Part shown: one piece after another, positions 43,397 through 52,132 of the stretch
Numbering within the stretch: position 1 is the stretch's first letter
How the letters are laid out: each line of letters opens with the position of its first letter
DNA from: Streptomyces sp. NBC_00237
Lineage (GTDB): Bacteria; Actinomycetota; Actinomycetes; Streptomycetales; Streptomycetaceae
Length of the DNA stretch: 64,000 nt
Reading direction: 5' to 3'
NCBI RefSeq assembly: GCF_026342435.1
Contig: NZ_JAPEMT010000002.1
Location: 744,001 to 808,000, forward strand
Position numbers and translations under genes: made by a program
Notes under the pieces: generated by a model
Seen by the model: the letters and a program-made list of their open reading frames with translations, nothing else
Databases searched by the model: none
What the model was told of the DNA's origin: nothing

Positions 43397-44140
43397 ATGT
43401 CTACGACGACCATCAGCAGGTCCGCACTGGTCACGGGCGGCAGCCGGGGCATGGGGGCGGCCATCGCCCTGCGGCTGGCCCAGGACGGGGCCGATGTGGC
43501 GATCACTTACGTGGAGGGGGAACAGGCGGCACAGGACGTGGCGCGCAAGATCGAGGCCGTGGGGCGGCGGGCGCTCGCGGTGCGGATGGACTCGGCGGAC
43601 CCGGAGTCGGTCACCTCCGCCGTGGCGACGGTCGCCGAGACCTTCGGACGGCTGGACATCCTGGTCAACAACGCGGGCATCGGCGTGCTGGGCCCGATCG
43701 AGGGGCTGACGCTCGCGGACGTGGACCGGGTCCTGGCGGTCAATGTACGGGCGGTGTTCCTGGCCTCTCAGGCAGCGGCGTCGGTACTGGAGGACGGCGG
43801 CCGGATCATCTCCACCGGCTCCGCACTCACCCGGTACGCGGGCGGGCCCGGCGGCACCCTCTACGCGATGAGCAAGTCGGCCCTGACCGGGTTGACCAAG
43901 GCCCTCGCGAGGGAGGTCGGCGACCGGGGCATCACGGTCAACCTGATCCACCCCGGCGCGGTCGACACGGACATGAACCCGGCGGACGGGCCGTTCGCGG
44001 AGCCACAGCGGGCGAACACGGCCATCGGGAGGTTCGGCCGCCCCGACGAGGTGGCGTCCCTGGTCGCCTTCCTGGCGGGTGACGAGGGCGCGTACATGAC
44101 GGGCGCCGAGCTGGTGATGGACGGCGGTCACGCGGCGTAA
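43397..44140 (+). CDS. Short-chain dehydrogenase/reductase
   Basis: This 247-aa classical SDR has cofactor motif TGGSRGMG near residue 14, NNAG at about 90, catalytic Ser (STGSAL) and YAMSK. The C-terminus (PDEVASLVAFLAGDEGAYMTGAELVMDGG) is typical of FabG-like enzymes. The substrate is unknown and no pathway partner adjoins it. Confidence 0.92.
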   Translation: MSTTTISRSALVTGGSRGMGAAIALRLAQDGADVAITYVEGEQAAQDVARKIEAVGRRALAVRMDSADPESVTSAVATVAETFGRLDILVNNAGIGVLGPIEGLTLADVDRVLAVNVRAVFLASQAAASVLEDGGRIISTGSALTRYAGGPGGTLYAMSKSALTGLTKALAREVGDRGITVNLIHPGAVDTDMNPADGPFAEPQRANTAIGRFGRPDEVASLVAFLAGDEGAYMTGAELVMDGGHAA

Positions 44141-44173
44141 CCGCGCATGCGGTGCACCGGGAGCCGGGGAACG

Positions 44174-44199
44174 CACGGGGTGGAGCGCTCCACCCCGTG
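44174..44199. terminator. Perfect 26-base palindrome after the SDR
   Basis: CACGGGGTGGAGC is followed directly by its complement GCTCCACCCCGTG, 33 bases beyond the SDR stop. It is probably a terminator, though the absence of a loop means the centre must open. Confidence 0.75.
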
Positions 44200-44671
44200 G
44201 GAGCCCCGCCCCAGGCACCAATTGTGGGTATCGCCCGGGTCGCCCTCTCCGGTCACCGGCCCCGATCACCGGCCCCGGGCGCCAGGCCCGGGTGCCGGGC
44301 CCAGGAGCTGGCCCCGGGTGCCAGGCCCGGGAGCTGGCTCCGGGTGCCGACCCCCGGCCCCCTGACCAGCGGAGCACACACGACCTTCACAACGAATCCC
44401 GAACTGTCCGCCCATATAAGGACGTTTCACCCCTTCGCATGCACGGGTTCCACACACCGGATACGATGCGCGCGGACCGGCTAGCCGGGTTGTCACCGGG
44501 CGGAAGCCCGCAGCAGTCGGGAGAGGCAGGAGCACCGTGATGAGTCGAAGCGGTGACCCCGGGGACGGATTCGAAGGCTGCTCCGGAGGCGTTTCCAGGG
44601 GCGGTTCGACCACCCGTCGCAACGAGGTGCAGCACTCCCCCGCCTGGCCGGAGAACCGTCCCGGCACCTCG
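44200..44671. repeat. Gene-free convergent spacer with 26-bp repeats
   Basis: 472 bases without a supported gene. About 44285-44350 contains units with GGGTGCCAGGCCC and GGAGCTGGC recurring at 44290, 44316 and 44342 (period 26). A less GC-rich patch follows near 44385-44470. ATG 44540 opens only the antisense frame of the MarR gene. Confidence 0.6.
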
Positions 44672-45316
44672 CTACGCGGTCCGGGCCGCCCCGTCCGGCG
44701 CCGTGCCCGACGCCTCCCGAGTGCCGTCCGCCAGCGGCCAGGTGCGGCCCACGATGCCCGTCTCCACGGCCGCCCGGAATTCACCGAGCCCGTGCACGAG
44801 GGCCCCGCGTGCGGTGGGCGGCATCGCCGCGACCGCCGCCACCAGCGCCTCTTCGCGCCGCGCCCGCAGATCCCGCAGGTAGCTGCGCCCCGGTGCGGTG
44901 AGCCGCAGCTCGACCTCGCGGCGGCTGACGGTGCTGGCCGACCGCTTCACGTACCCCAGCGCCTCCAGCCGGTCGCAGAGTCTGCTCACCGAGGGCGGCG
45001 CGGCACCCAGCACCTCGCCGAGCGTGCGCAGGTTGATGCCCTCGGCCCGCTCCAGGATGTGCATGACCCGCAGCTGCGAAGACGACACGGGGGCGGGGGA
45101 GACCGCGTCCCGGCCCCGTTCCCAGAGCACTTCCAGCAGTGCGATCACCTCGCAGGCGACGCCCGCGACAGCCTCCGCGGCGACCGGTCCTGCGGCACCC
45201 GGAGCCGGGACGGCCGATCCGGCGGCGATACCGCTCGGTGCGTCCGGAGCCGCGGACACCGGAGCCGGGGCGCCCGGGGCGCCCTCGCTGCGGCGGTGTG
45301 AGCCCTGGAGGTCCAC
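44672..45316 (-). CDS. MarR-family transcriptional regulator
   Basis: This 214-aa protein has a winged-helix core: SSSQLRVMHILERAEGINLRTLGEVLGAAPPSVSRLCDRLEALGYV, then the wing TVSRREVELRLTAPG. GTG 45316 has GGGGAGGG upstream. The N-terminal 50 residues are Ala/Pro-rich. It is 52 bases divergent from a PP2C-type phosphatase, a pairing that suggests joint control. Confidence 0.88.
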   Translation of the reverse strand: MDLQGSHRRSEGAPGAPAPVSAAPDAPSGIAAGSAVPAPGAAGPVAAEAVAGVACEVIALLEVLWERGRDAVSPAPVSSSQLRVMHILERAEGINLRTLGEVLGAAPPSVSRLCDRLEALGYVKRSASTVSRREVELRLTAPGRSYLRDLRARREEALVAAVAAMPPTARGALVHGLGEFRAAVETGIVGRTWPLADGTREASGTAPDGAARTA

Positions 45317-45368
45317 GCTTGCCCTCCCCGTACATCCTTCGAGACTTCGAGAAAGTGAATCTCTGACG

Positions 45369-46559
45369 TTGGACAGACTCGCGTCCGTGGAACGCACCCT
45401 GCGTGCCGCCGACCCCCATGCACTGCTCGACGCGGCGCGCAAGATCCTCGCGGACCTCTACGGTTCCCTTGAGGTCGACCTGCTCATGGCCGATTACGCC
45501 ATGACGATACTGCAACCCGTCGGAGCGCTCCCCCTTACCTTCCAGCCCCTGTCGGCACAGACAGGCGCGCCGGGGCGGGCCTTCGGGGCGCAGGAGCCGT
45601 ACCCGTGCGAGGGCCCCTTCCCCGATACGGTGACGGCACACCTCCCGGTGACGGTGCGCGGAGACCGGCTGGGGGTGCTGTCCGTCAACCTCCCGAAGGA
45701 GCGGTACGACGCGGACGTACTGACCGAACTGGCGGACGTGGCCGAGTCATTGGGTCACCAGATCGTGGTCGCCGAGCGCGACACCGACCTGTATCTCCAG
45801 GCCCGCAGGGCGGAGCGGCTGACACTGGCGGCCGAGATCCAGTGGGGGCTGCTGCCGGGACGCTCCTGCGCCCGTGAGGAGTACGAGCTCGGGGCGCAGT
45901 TGGAACCCGCGTACGCGATCCACGGCGACAACTTCGACTGGTCGACGTCGGACGACCACCTCACCCTCGCCCTCACCAACGGCATGGGCGAGGGCATCGA
46001 CGCCGCCCTGCTCACCAGCCTCGCCATCAACGCCCTGCGCAACGCGCGCCGGGCGGGCCTGAACCTCACCGACCAGGCGTGCATGGCCGACCAGGCGATC
46101 TACGGCCAGCACCGGGGCGCGCTGCACGTGTCGGTGCTCCTGCTCCGTTTCCACCTGCCGACCGGGAACGTGGAGATCGTCGACGCGGGCTCGCCACGGG
46201 TGTGGCGGCTGAGGGACGGCACGGTGGAGGCGATCGCGCTGGAGGGACAGCTGCCGCTCGGCATGTTCGAAGACTCGGTGTACACCTCGCAGAACTGGCG
46301 GGTGCTGCCGGGCGACCGGCTGCTGTTCGTCAGCGACGGGGTGTACGACGTGGCGTCCCCGGCCGGTGAGCGCTACAGCGAGAAGGCTCTGGCCCGTGCC
46401 ATCCAGGCGACCCGTCTTCTGCCCCCGCCGCAGGTCCCGCGCGCGGTGCTGCACGAGCTGGCGGGCCACCGGGGCGAGGTCGTGGCGGAGGACGACGCGA
46501 TGATCGTGTGCCTGGACTGGCGTGGCCGCAGCGCCGACGGAGCTGCCGGAAGGTCCTGA
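45369..46559 (+). CDS. PP2C/SpoIIE-type serine phosphatase with N-terminal sensor region
   Basis: This 396-aa protein has an N-terminal GAF-like region (residues about 15-150) and a C-terminal PPM/SpoIIE phosphatase domain with metal-binding positions in IHGDNFDW and DDAMIVCLD. It resembles RsbU-type phosphatases that dephosphorylate anti-sigma antagonists. The start is unclear: TTG 45369 gives the family-like (M)DRLASVER; GTG 45387 is the alternative. Confidence 0.84.
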   Translation: MDRLASVERTLRAADPHALLDAARKILADLYGSLEVDLLMADYAMTILQPVGALPLTFQPLSAQTGAPGRAFGAQEPYPCEGPFPDTVTAHLPVTVRGDRLGVLSVNLPKERYDADVLTELADVAESLGHQIVVAERDTDLYLQARRAERLTLAAEIQWGLLPGRSCAREEYELGAQLEPAYAIHGDNFDWSTSDDHLTLALTNGMGEGIDAALLTSLAINALRNARRAGLNLTDQACMADQAIYGQHRGALHVSVLLLRFHLPTGNVEIVDAGSPRVWRLRDGTVEAIALEGQLPLGMFEDSVYTSQNWRVLPGDRLLFVSDGVYDVASPAGERYSEKALARAIQATRLLPPPQVPRAVLHELAGHRGEVVAEDDAMIVCLDWRGRSADGAAGRS

Positions 46560-46569
46560 GGCGTGCGGC

Positions 46570-46605
46570 GAAGGGGCCCCCGGCACCAAGCACAGGGGGC
46601 CCTTC
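46570..46605. terminator. Hairpin between convergent genes
   Basis: GAAGGGGCCCCC pairs with GGGGGCCCTTC with one bulge, between the phosphatase and allantoicase stops. It is probably a bidirectional terminator. Confidence 0.8.
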
Positions 46606-46628
46606 CGACGTGCCGTCAACCGTGTTGA

Positions 46629-47756
46629 TCAGCCGCCGAGTTCCTGGTGACGGGCGGCCAGCGACGCCGTGCCGGACTCGGTGAGCGAGCCGAAGAGGCG
46701 CAGCCGGGAGATGCCGCCGTCGGGGTAGATGTCGACCCGTACCCGGTTGGCCGCCGGGGCGGAGGCCAGTATGAAGCGGTGGTTGGTGTCGGGCTGGAGG
46801 CGGGTGCGGGGCAGGATCTCGGTCCACTCCCCCGTGTCGCCGTCCCGTACCGAAAGGGCGGCCCAGCCCGCCGAGTTGCCCTTGAGGTAGGCGGTGTCGA
46901 TCTCGACCGCGCGGATCTCGGCCTGCTCGACCAGGTGGTAGCTGATCCAGTCGTTGCCCTTGTCACGGCGGCGGCGGGTCTCCCAGCCGTCGTCCATCTT
47001 GCGGGAGCGGCCCGGCTGGATGGTGTTGGTGGCGGGCGAGTAGAAACGGTCGGAGGCGTCCTGGACGCGTCCGCCGTTCTCCAGGGCGACCAGGTCGAAG
47101 GTGCCGAGGGTGGCCAGCCACGCCGGGTCGGGGACGACCTCGCCGTAGACGCGCAGACGGGCGATGCCGCCGTCGGGGTGCTGGTTGACGCGCAGATGCG
47201 TGAAGCGCTGCTCGGCCGTGACCTCGAAGCCGTTGGCCGCGTGCCCGCCGACTGCCGTACGGGGGACGAGGGTCGTCCACTTCACGTCGCCGGAGAGGAG
47301 GTCCTCGGGCGACGGGGAGCCGGGGACCGAGGTGCCCTCGACGGACACGGCCTGCGGGTAGTTGCCTCGGAAGTGCGCGGTGTCGATCACGATGCCGCGT
47401 ACGACACCCGGCGCGCCGAGGCGAACGAGCGCCCAGTCGTGGTCGTCCTCGGTGGGGTGCGGCTGCTCGGCGGAGACGCCGCGACGGCGGCGGGTCTCCC
47501 AGCCGTCCATGATCTTGCCCTTGTGCCCGAAGTGCTCCGGGTCGAAGTGGGCGGGCTCGGGGATCAGCATGTTCTCGCGCTCGGCGAAGAACTCGTCGTT
47601 CGCGGCGATCACGCCCGCGCCGAGGCGGCGGTCGGCCAGGTCTGCGTGGTGGGTGAAGGGGAAGTCGGCCGTGCGGTAGTCGGCGTACGGGTCGCCGCCG
47701 CCGAACGGGCTGGCGTCACCGGTGAAGGAGGGTATCTCCCGCGAGGTCTCCGACAT
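46629..47756 (-). CDS. alc: Allantoicase
   Basis: This 375-aa enzyme hydrolyses allantoate to ureidoglycolate and urea in purine catabolism. It has two repeated allantoicase domains. Each contains the pattern MDGWETRRRR or MDDGWETRRRR followed by a VEIDTAYLKGN / VIDTAHFRGN strand and a HPDGGIARLRVYG / YPDGGISRLRLFG strand. It is 3 bases downstream of the allantoinase stop, so the two are one operon. Confidence 0.95.
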   Translation of the reverse strand: MSETSREIPSFTGDASPFGGGDPYADYRTADFPFTHHADLADRRLGAGVIAANDEFFAERENMLIPEPAHFDPEHFGHKGKIMDGWETRRRRGVSAEQPHPTEDDHDWALVRLGAPGVVRGIVIDTAHFRGNYPQAVSVEGTSVPGSPSPEDLLSGDVKWTTLVPRTAVGGHAANGFEVTAEQRFTHLRVNQHPDGGIARLRVYGEVVPDPAWLATLGTFDLVALENGGRVQDASDRFYSPATNTIQPGRSRKMDDGWETRRRRDKGNDWISYHLVEQAEIRAVEIDTAYLKGNSAGWAALSVRDGDTGEWTEILPRTRLQPDTNHRFILASAPAANRVRVDIYPDGGISRLRLFGSLTESGTASLAARHQELGG

Positions 47757-47759
47757 GGG

Positions 47760-49136
47760 TTACTTGTTCCTTTCGAGCAGGCGGCCGGTGGGCTCGGTGA
47801 GTGTGCCCTCGTCGTTGATGCGGGTGCCGCGCAGCCAGGTCTGCTTGACGACGCCGTGCAGGGTCTTACCCGCGTACGCCGTGACCTGGTTGCGGTGGAA
47901 GAGGTGGGCGGGGTCGACCGTGAAGGTCTCCTCGGGGGCGAGGACCGCGAAGTCCGCGTCGCGGCCCGCCTCGATGGCGCCCTTCTGGGTCAGACCGGCC
48001 AGCTTCGCCGGGGCCGCCGACATCCAGCGGACGACGTCGTCGAGACCGTGGCCGCGCTTGCGGGCCTCGGTCCAGATGGCGGGCAGGCCGAGCTGGAGGG
48101 AGGAGATGCCGCCCCAGGCGGACGCGAAGTCCGGCGTCTTGAGGTCGGTGGTGCACGGCGAGTGGTCGGAGACGATGCAGTCGATCGTCCCGTCGGCCAG
48201 GCCCTGCCACAGGACGTCCTGGTTCTCGGACTCCCGGATGGGCGGGCAGCACTTGAACTCCGTTGCCCCGTCCGGTACTTCCTCGGCGGTGAGGGTGAGG
48301 AAGTGCGGGCAGGACTCGACGGTGACCTTGACGCCCTCGGCCTTGCCCCGGGCGATCAGCGGGAGCGCGTCCGAGGAGGAGAGGTGCAGGACGTGCACGC
48401 GGGCGTCGAGCCGCTTGGCGAGGGCGATGAGGCCCTCGATGGCGGTGTTCTCGGCGTCGCGCGGCCGGGAGGCGAGGAAGTCGGCGTACTTCTCGCCGGA
48501 CTTCTGCGGAGCCGCGGCGAGGTGGTGCGGGTCCTCTGCGTGCACGATGAGCAGGCCGCCGAGGCCGGCGATCTCCGCCATGGAGCGGGCGAGTTCGTCC
48601 TGGTCCAGCTGGGGGAACTCCTCGACGCCGGAGGGCGAGAGGAAGCACTTGAAGCCGAAGACCCCGGCTTCGTGGAGGGGCTTGAGGTCGGCGACGTTGG
48701 AGGGGATCGCGCCGCCCCAGAAGCCGGTGTCGACGTGCGCCTTGGGGCGGGCGACGTCCTTCTTGACCTCGAAGTTGTCGACCGTGGTGGTCGGCGGCAG
48801 CGAGTTCAGCGGCATGTCGAGGAGGGTGGTGATGCCACCGGCGGCGGCGGCGCGGGTGGCGGTCCAGAAGCCCTCCCAGGCGGTGCGGCCCGGGTCGTTC
48901 ACATGGACGTGGGTGTCGACGAGGCCGGGCAGCAGAGCCTGCTCACCGAGGTCCTCGAAGCGCGCGCCGGAGGGGATCTCCTCGCCGCGCGGACCGTAGG
49001 CGTCGTACGGGAGCACCTCGACGATCTTCCCGTCGGCGACGGCGACCGAGGCGGGGCGGGTGCCCTCGGGGGTGACGACGCGCGAGGAGCGCAGCACCAG
49101 GTCCACGGTGGTGTTGGGCACGACCGACTCAGTCAC
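47760..49136 (-). CDS. allB: Allantoinase
   Basis: This 458-aa amidohydrolase opens the hydantoin ring of allantoin. Metal ligands are visible in GLVDTHVHVND, carboxylated Lys in FGFKCFLS, His in LLIVHAED and VHVLHLSS, and Asp in CIVSDHSPC. The GTG start at 49136 follows AAGGAG. It is first gene of the allB-alc operon and its upstream region holds two palindromes that suit an IclR repressor. Confidence 0.96.
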   Translation of the reverse strand: MTESVVPNTTVDLVLRSSRVVTPEGTRPASVAVADGKIVEVLPYDAYGPRGEEIPSGARFEDLGEQALLPGLVDTHVHVNDPGRTAWEGFWTATRAAAAGGITTLLDMPLNSLPPTTTVDNFEVKKDVARPKAHVDTGFWGGAIPSNVADLKPLHEAGVFGFKCFLSPSGVEEFPQLDQDELARSMAEIAGLGGLLIVHAEDPHHLAAAPQKSGEKYADFLASRPRDAENTAIEGLIALAKRLDARVHVLHLSSSDALPLIARGKAEGVKVTVESCPHFLTLTAEEVPDGATEFKCCPPIRESENQDVLWQGLADGTIDCIVSDHSPCTTDLKTPDFASAWGGISSLQLGLPAIWTEARKRGHGLDDVVRWMSAAPAKLAGLTQKGAIEAGRDADFAVLAPEETFTVDPAHLFHRNQVTAYAGKTLHGVVKQTWLRGTRINDEGTLTEPTGRLLERNK

Positions 49137-49148
49137 TCACGTCTCCTT

Positions 49149-49165
49149 TTCAACGTTCTGTTGAA
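49149..49165. promoter_or_regulatory. Palindrome upstream of allB
   Basis: TTCAAC-GTTCT-GTTGAA, perfect 6-base arms with a 5-base centre, 13 bases before the allB start. It could be a repressor site blocking translation or transcription start. Confidence 0.6.
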
Positions 49166-49253
49166 GCGGAGTCTTCATCCGGGCCCGGAAGCCGTCAAGA
49201 GGTCCACGGACGGGAGCGGTGCGGATGTGATCACCGACACCCATCCTGGATGT

Positions 49254-49268
49254 TTCCACAGAATGGAA
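49254..49268. promoter_or_regulatory. Candidate AllR operator in the allB-allR intergenic
   Basis: TTCCA-CAGAA-TGGAA, perfect 5-base arms, 15 bases in total. The TTCC-N7-GGAA frame recurs upstream of malate synthase at 56108-56122. IclR-type proteins commonly bind such sites. Confidence 0.7.
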
Positions 49269-49370
49269 TTAGACTTCCGCTTCGTAGAATGTAGCTCCCG
49301 CCAAGAGGGGTAACAAGGACCATCACAGGTAGTCTGCTGCCTTGCCTGCCAGCCCCGAAAGGACCGCTCC

Positions 49371-50177
49371 GTGCCGACGTCCAGCGCCAGCACCACCGAC
49401 GCTTCCAAGCCTGCCGCCGCGACTGGCGGCGTGCAGTCCCTGGAGCGCGCCTTCGACCTTCTTGAGCGTATGGCCGATGCGGGCGGTGAGGTCGGCCTGA
49501 GCGAATTGTCCGCGAGCAGCGGGCTGCCGCTGCCGACCATCCACCGTCTGATGCGGACGCTCGTGGCGTGCGGATACGTACGGCAGCAGCCCAATCGCAG
49601 GTACTCGCTGGGCCCGAGGCTCATCCGGCTCGGCGAGAGCGCGTCGCGGCTGCTCGGGACGTGGGCCCGGCCGTATCTGGCGCGGCTGGTCGAGGAGACC
49701 GGCGAGACCGCGAACATGGCGCTGCTCGACGGCGACGAGATCGTGTACGTGGCGCAGGTGCCGTCCAAGCACTCCATGCGGATGTTCACCGAGGTGGGAC
49801 GGCGGGTGCTGCCGCACTCGACGGGCGTGGGCAAGGCCCTGCTGGCGCACACTCCGGCGGAGGAGGTACGGGCGCTGCTCGCCCGGACCGGCATGCCCGC
49901 GGCCACCGAGAAGACCATCACGACTCCGGACGGGTTCCTGGAGGCGCTGGAGCAGGTACGGCGGGTGGGGTACGCCGTGGACGACAACGAGCAGGAGATC
50001 GGGGTGCGGTGCCTGGCGGTGTCCGTGCCGAACTCGCCGACCGCTGCGGCGGTGTCGATTTCGGGGCCCGCGGGGCGGGTGACGGAGGCGGCGACGGAGC
50101 GGATCGTGCCGATTCTGCTGGAGGTGGCGCAGGACCTGTCGGTGGCGCTGGCCAATTCGGGGCCGGGCCAGGGCTGA
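49371..50177 (+). CDS. allR: IclR-family repressor of allantoin genes
   Basis: This 268-aa protein has an IclR winged helix (SLERAFDLLERMADAGG, then LSELSASSGLPLPTIHRLMRTL) and effector domain (STGVGKALLAHTP, GYAVDDNEQEIGVRCLAVSV). It is divergent from allB-alc, the arrangement of SCO6246-6248 as I recall, where AllR represses allantoin use. Allantoin or glyoxylate-type effectors are expected. The start is GTG. Confidence 0.93.
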   Translation: MPTSSASTTDASKPAAATGGVQSLERAFDLLERMADAGGEVGLSELSASSGLPLPTIHRLMRTLVACGYVRQQPNRRYSLGPRLIRLGESASRLLGTWARPYLARLVEETGETANMALLDGDEIVYVAQVPSKHSMRMFTEVGRRVLPHSTGVGKALLAHTPAEEVRALLARTGMPAATEKTITTPDGFLEALEQVRRVGYAVDDNEQEIGVRCLAVSVPNSPTAAAVSISGPAGRVTEAATERIVPILLEVAQDLSVALANSGPGQG

Positions 50178-50231
50178 CCGTACCGGCGGGACGGGGGGAT
50201 CCCGGAGCGGCCTCGCCCCCGGACCCCCGCG

Positions 50232-50252
50232 CCTCAAACGCCGGACGGGCTG
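50232..50252. repeat. Dispersed 3'-end repeat, copy 1
   Basis: CTCAAACGCCGGACGGGCTG, preceded by C, overlaps the stop and last codons of the ABC ATPase gene. It is identical to 58047-58067, at the end of the PucR-type gene. Both proteins therefore end in SPSGV. Confidence 0.9.
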
Positions 50253-50941
50253 AATCTGCCCTCGTGTGCCGGGCTGGCCAGTCGGCCGTCCACCATCGTC
50301 ACCACCCGGTCCGCCACCTCCAGGTGCGCCCGGTCGTGTGTGACCAGCACCGTCGCCACGCCCCGCTCCTTCGTCAGGCCGCGCAGCAGGTCGAGGACCG
50401 CCGCGCCCCGTTCGTGGTCGAGGGCGCTCGTCGGCTCGTCGACCAGCATCACCGCGGGTTCGTTCATCAGCGCACGCGCGATGTTGATCCGCTGCCGCTG
50501 ACCTCCCGAAAGCTGGTGCGGGCGGCGGTCCGCCTTGTCCGCGAGGCCCACCGCGTCCAGCAGCTCCCGTGCCCGGGAACGGACTTCGCCGGGCTTGCGG
50601 CCCGACAGGTGGGCCATCACCTGGATTTGTTCGGCGGCGGTCAGCGACGCCAGCAGGTTCGGCTGCTGGAAGACGATCCCGATCCGGTCCCGCCGCAGTT
50701 CCGCCTTCTGGGCCCGGGTCAGCGAAGCCGTCTGCGTACCGTCGACGACGACCTTCCCCGAGTCCGGGGTGACCAGCGTCGCCGCCACGGCGAGCAGGCT
50801 GGACTTGCCGGAGCCCGACGGGCCGACCACCGCCGCCAGTTCACCCGCTCCGACCTCCAGCGTCACCGCGTCCAGCGCGGTCAGCCGGGACGCGTCGCCG
50901 TCCGGATAGGTGAGGGTCACGTCGTGCAGGGCGAGGGTCAT
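50234..50941 (-). CDS. MacB/LolD-type ABC transporter ATPase
   Basis: This 235-aa ATPase has Walker A (GPSGSGKSSL), signature LSGGQRQR, Walker B (MLVDEPTSALD) and switch His (VLVTHDRAHLE). It pairs with the FtsX-like permease, its start overlapping that stop by ATGA. The C-terminus derives from a dispersed repeat. Such transporters export or resist cell-wall-active peptides. A divergent two-component system lies upstream. Confidence 0.93.
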   Translation of the reverse strand: MTLALHDVTLTYPDGDASRLTALDAVTLEVGAGELAAVVGPSGSGKSSLLAVAATLVTPDSGKVVVDGTQTASLTRAQKAELRRDRIGIVFQQPNLLASLTAAEQIQVMAHLSGRKPGEVRSRARELLDAVGLADKADRRPHQLSGGQRQRINIARALMNEPAVMLVDEPTSALDHERGAAVLDLLRGLTKERGVATVLVTHDRAHLEVADRVVTMVDGRLASPAHEGRFSPSGV

Positions 50942-52020
50942 CGGGCGCTCCCGAGTGCGGTGAGGGGGTCGACGGCGGTGATGCGCCGGACGGACAGGGC
51001 GGCGCCGACGATGCCGAGCGCGATCATCACGAAGGCGGGCACGAGGAGGGTGGCCGCTTCGAGGACGAAGGGGACGGCCCCGCCGATCAGCGCGCCCAGC
51101 AGTGTGGCGAGAGCCGTACCGAGCAGCGTGCCGAGGGAGAGCATGACCACCGCCTGGCCCAGCGCGTCCTTCAGCAGATACGGGGTCGAGGCGCCCAGCG
51201 CCTTCAGCACCGCGATGTCGCCGCTGCGCTGGATCGTCCAGACCGTGAAGAAGGCCCCGACGACCAGCGCCGAGATCGCGAAGAGGAAACCCCGCATGAG
51301 TTGCAAGGAGCCGTTCTCCGCCTGGTAGGAGGAGAGAGCGGCCAGCGAGTCGCCCAGCGGGACGGACCGGGTCTTCGTGGCCCGGTCGCCCGCCGCCCAG
51401 TCCGCGCCGTCGTCGCCGGTCAGCGCGATGACGGTGGCCTGCTCCTCCGTCGACGTTCCGCTGTGGCCGAGCTTCTGCCAGTCGTCCAGCGACGTCCACA
51501 CCACCGGCGTGTGGCTGTACATCGCGCCGCCCTCGACGGCGGCGACCGTCTCCTCGACCTCGCCGAGCCGCACCGTGTCGCCCGCCCCGACGTTCATTTC
51601 CTCGGCGGCCTGCGTGGAGAGGATCACCTTCCCCGGGCCCAGGTCCGACGAGGCCGGGGCGATCTCCGCGGAGGGTTCGACGCCGAAGGCCGCGACGGCG
51701 ACCGTACGGTCACCCGCCCAGCCGTTGACCGTACGGATGCCGATCGGCTGCGCGCTCCGTACGCCGGGCCGCTTCGACCAGTTCTGCCATGCGCCCTCCC
51801 CGACGGAGGAGTTCGTGAACGACACCTGCTGCCCGTCGGGCGGCGCGGCGAAGGCCAGCCGGTGGGCGGGCAGTGAGGTGAGGGCGACGGTATTGTCCCT
51901 GGCCAGCCCAGCGGTCAGTCCTGACAGCAGACCGACGAGCAGGGTGATCAGGACCACGACCGAGCCCATGAGGGCGAATCGGCCCTTGGCGAATCGGAGG
52001 TCTCTCCATGCGACGAACAT
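50938..52020 (-). CDS. FtsX-like ABC transporter permease
   Basis: This 360-aa protein has an N-terminal membrane helix (SVVVLITLLVGLLSGLTAG), a large extracytoplasmic domain of about 200 residues and three C-terminal helices with FtsX pattern (DIAVLKALGASTPYLL, then VRRITAVDPLTALG). Start 52020 (MFVAWRDLRFAKGRF) is chosen from family likeness; the ribosome site is weak. Confidence 0.9.
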   Translation of the reverse strand: MFVAWRDLRFAKGRFALMGSVVVLITLLVGLLSGLTAGLARDNTVALTSLPAHRLAFAAPPDGQQVSFTNSSVGEGAWQNWSKRPGVRSAQPIGIRTVNGWAGDRTVAVAAFGVEPSAEIAPASSDLGPGKVILSTQAAEEMNVGAGDTVRLGEVEETVAAVEGGAMYSHTPVVWTSLDDWQKLGHSGTSTEEQATVIALTGDDGADWAAGDRATKTRSVPLGDSLAALSSYQAENGSLQLMRGFLFAISALVVGAFFTVWTIQRSGDIAVLKALGASTPYLLKDALGQAVVMLSLGTLLGTALATLLGALIGGAVPFVLEAATLLVPAFVMIALGIVGAALSVRRITAVDPLTALGSAR

Positions 52021-52132
52021 GGTCACCAGCGTGGTCGGCAGAAGCCCCGGAAACATCGGGCCATGGATCGCACCGGCATCAATCCTTTGGTTGATCTGCC
52101 GCGAGGACGTCCCCTTTAGGCTGGTACGAACC

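Noticed and set aside
44537..45301. Plus-strand frame from ATG 44540
   Set aside because: It is antisense to the MarR gene, whose winged-helix motifs are clear.
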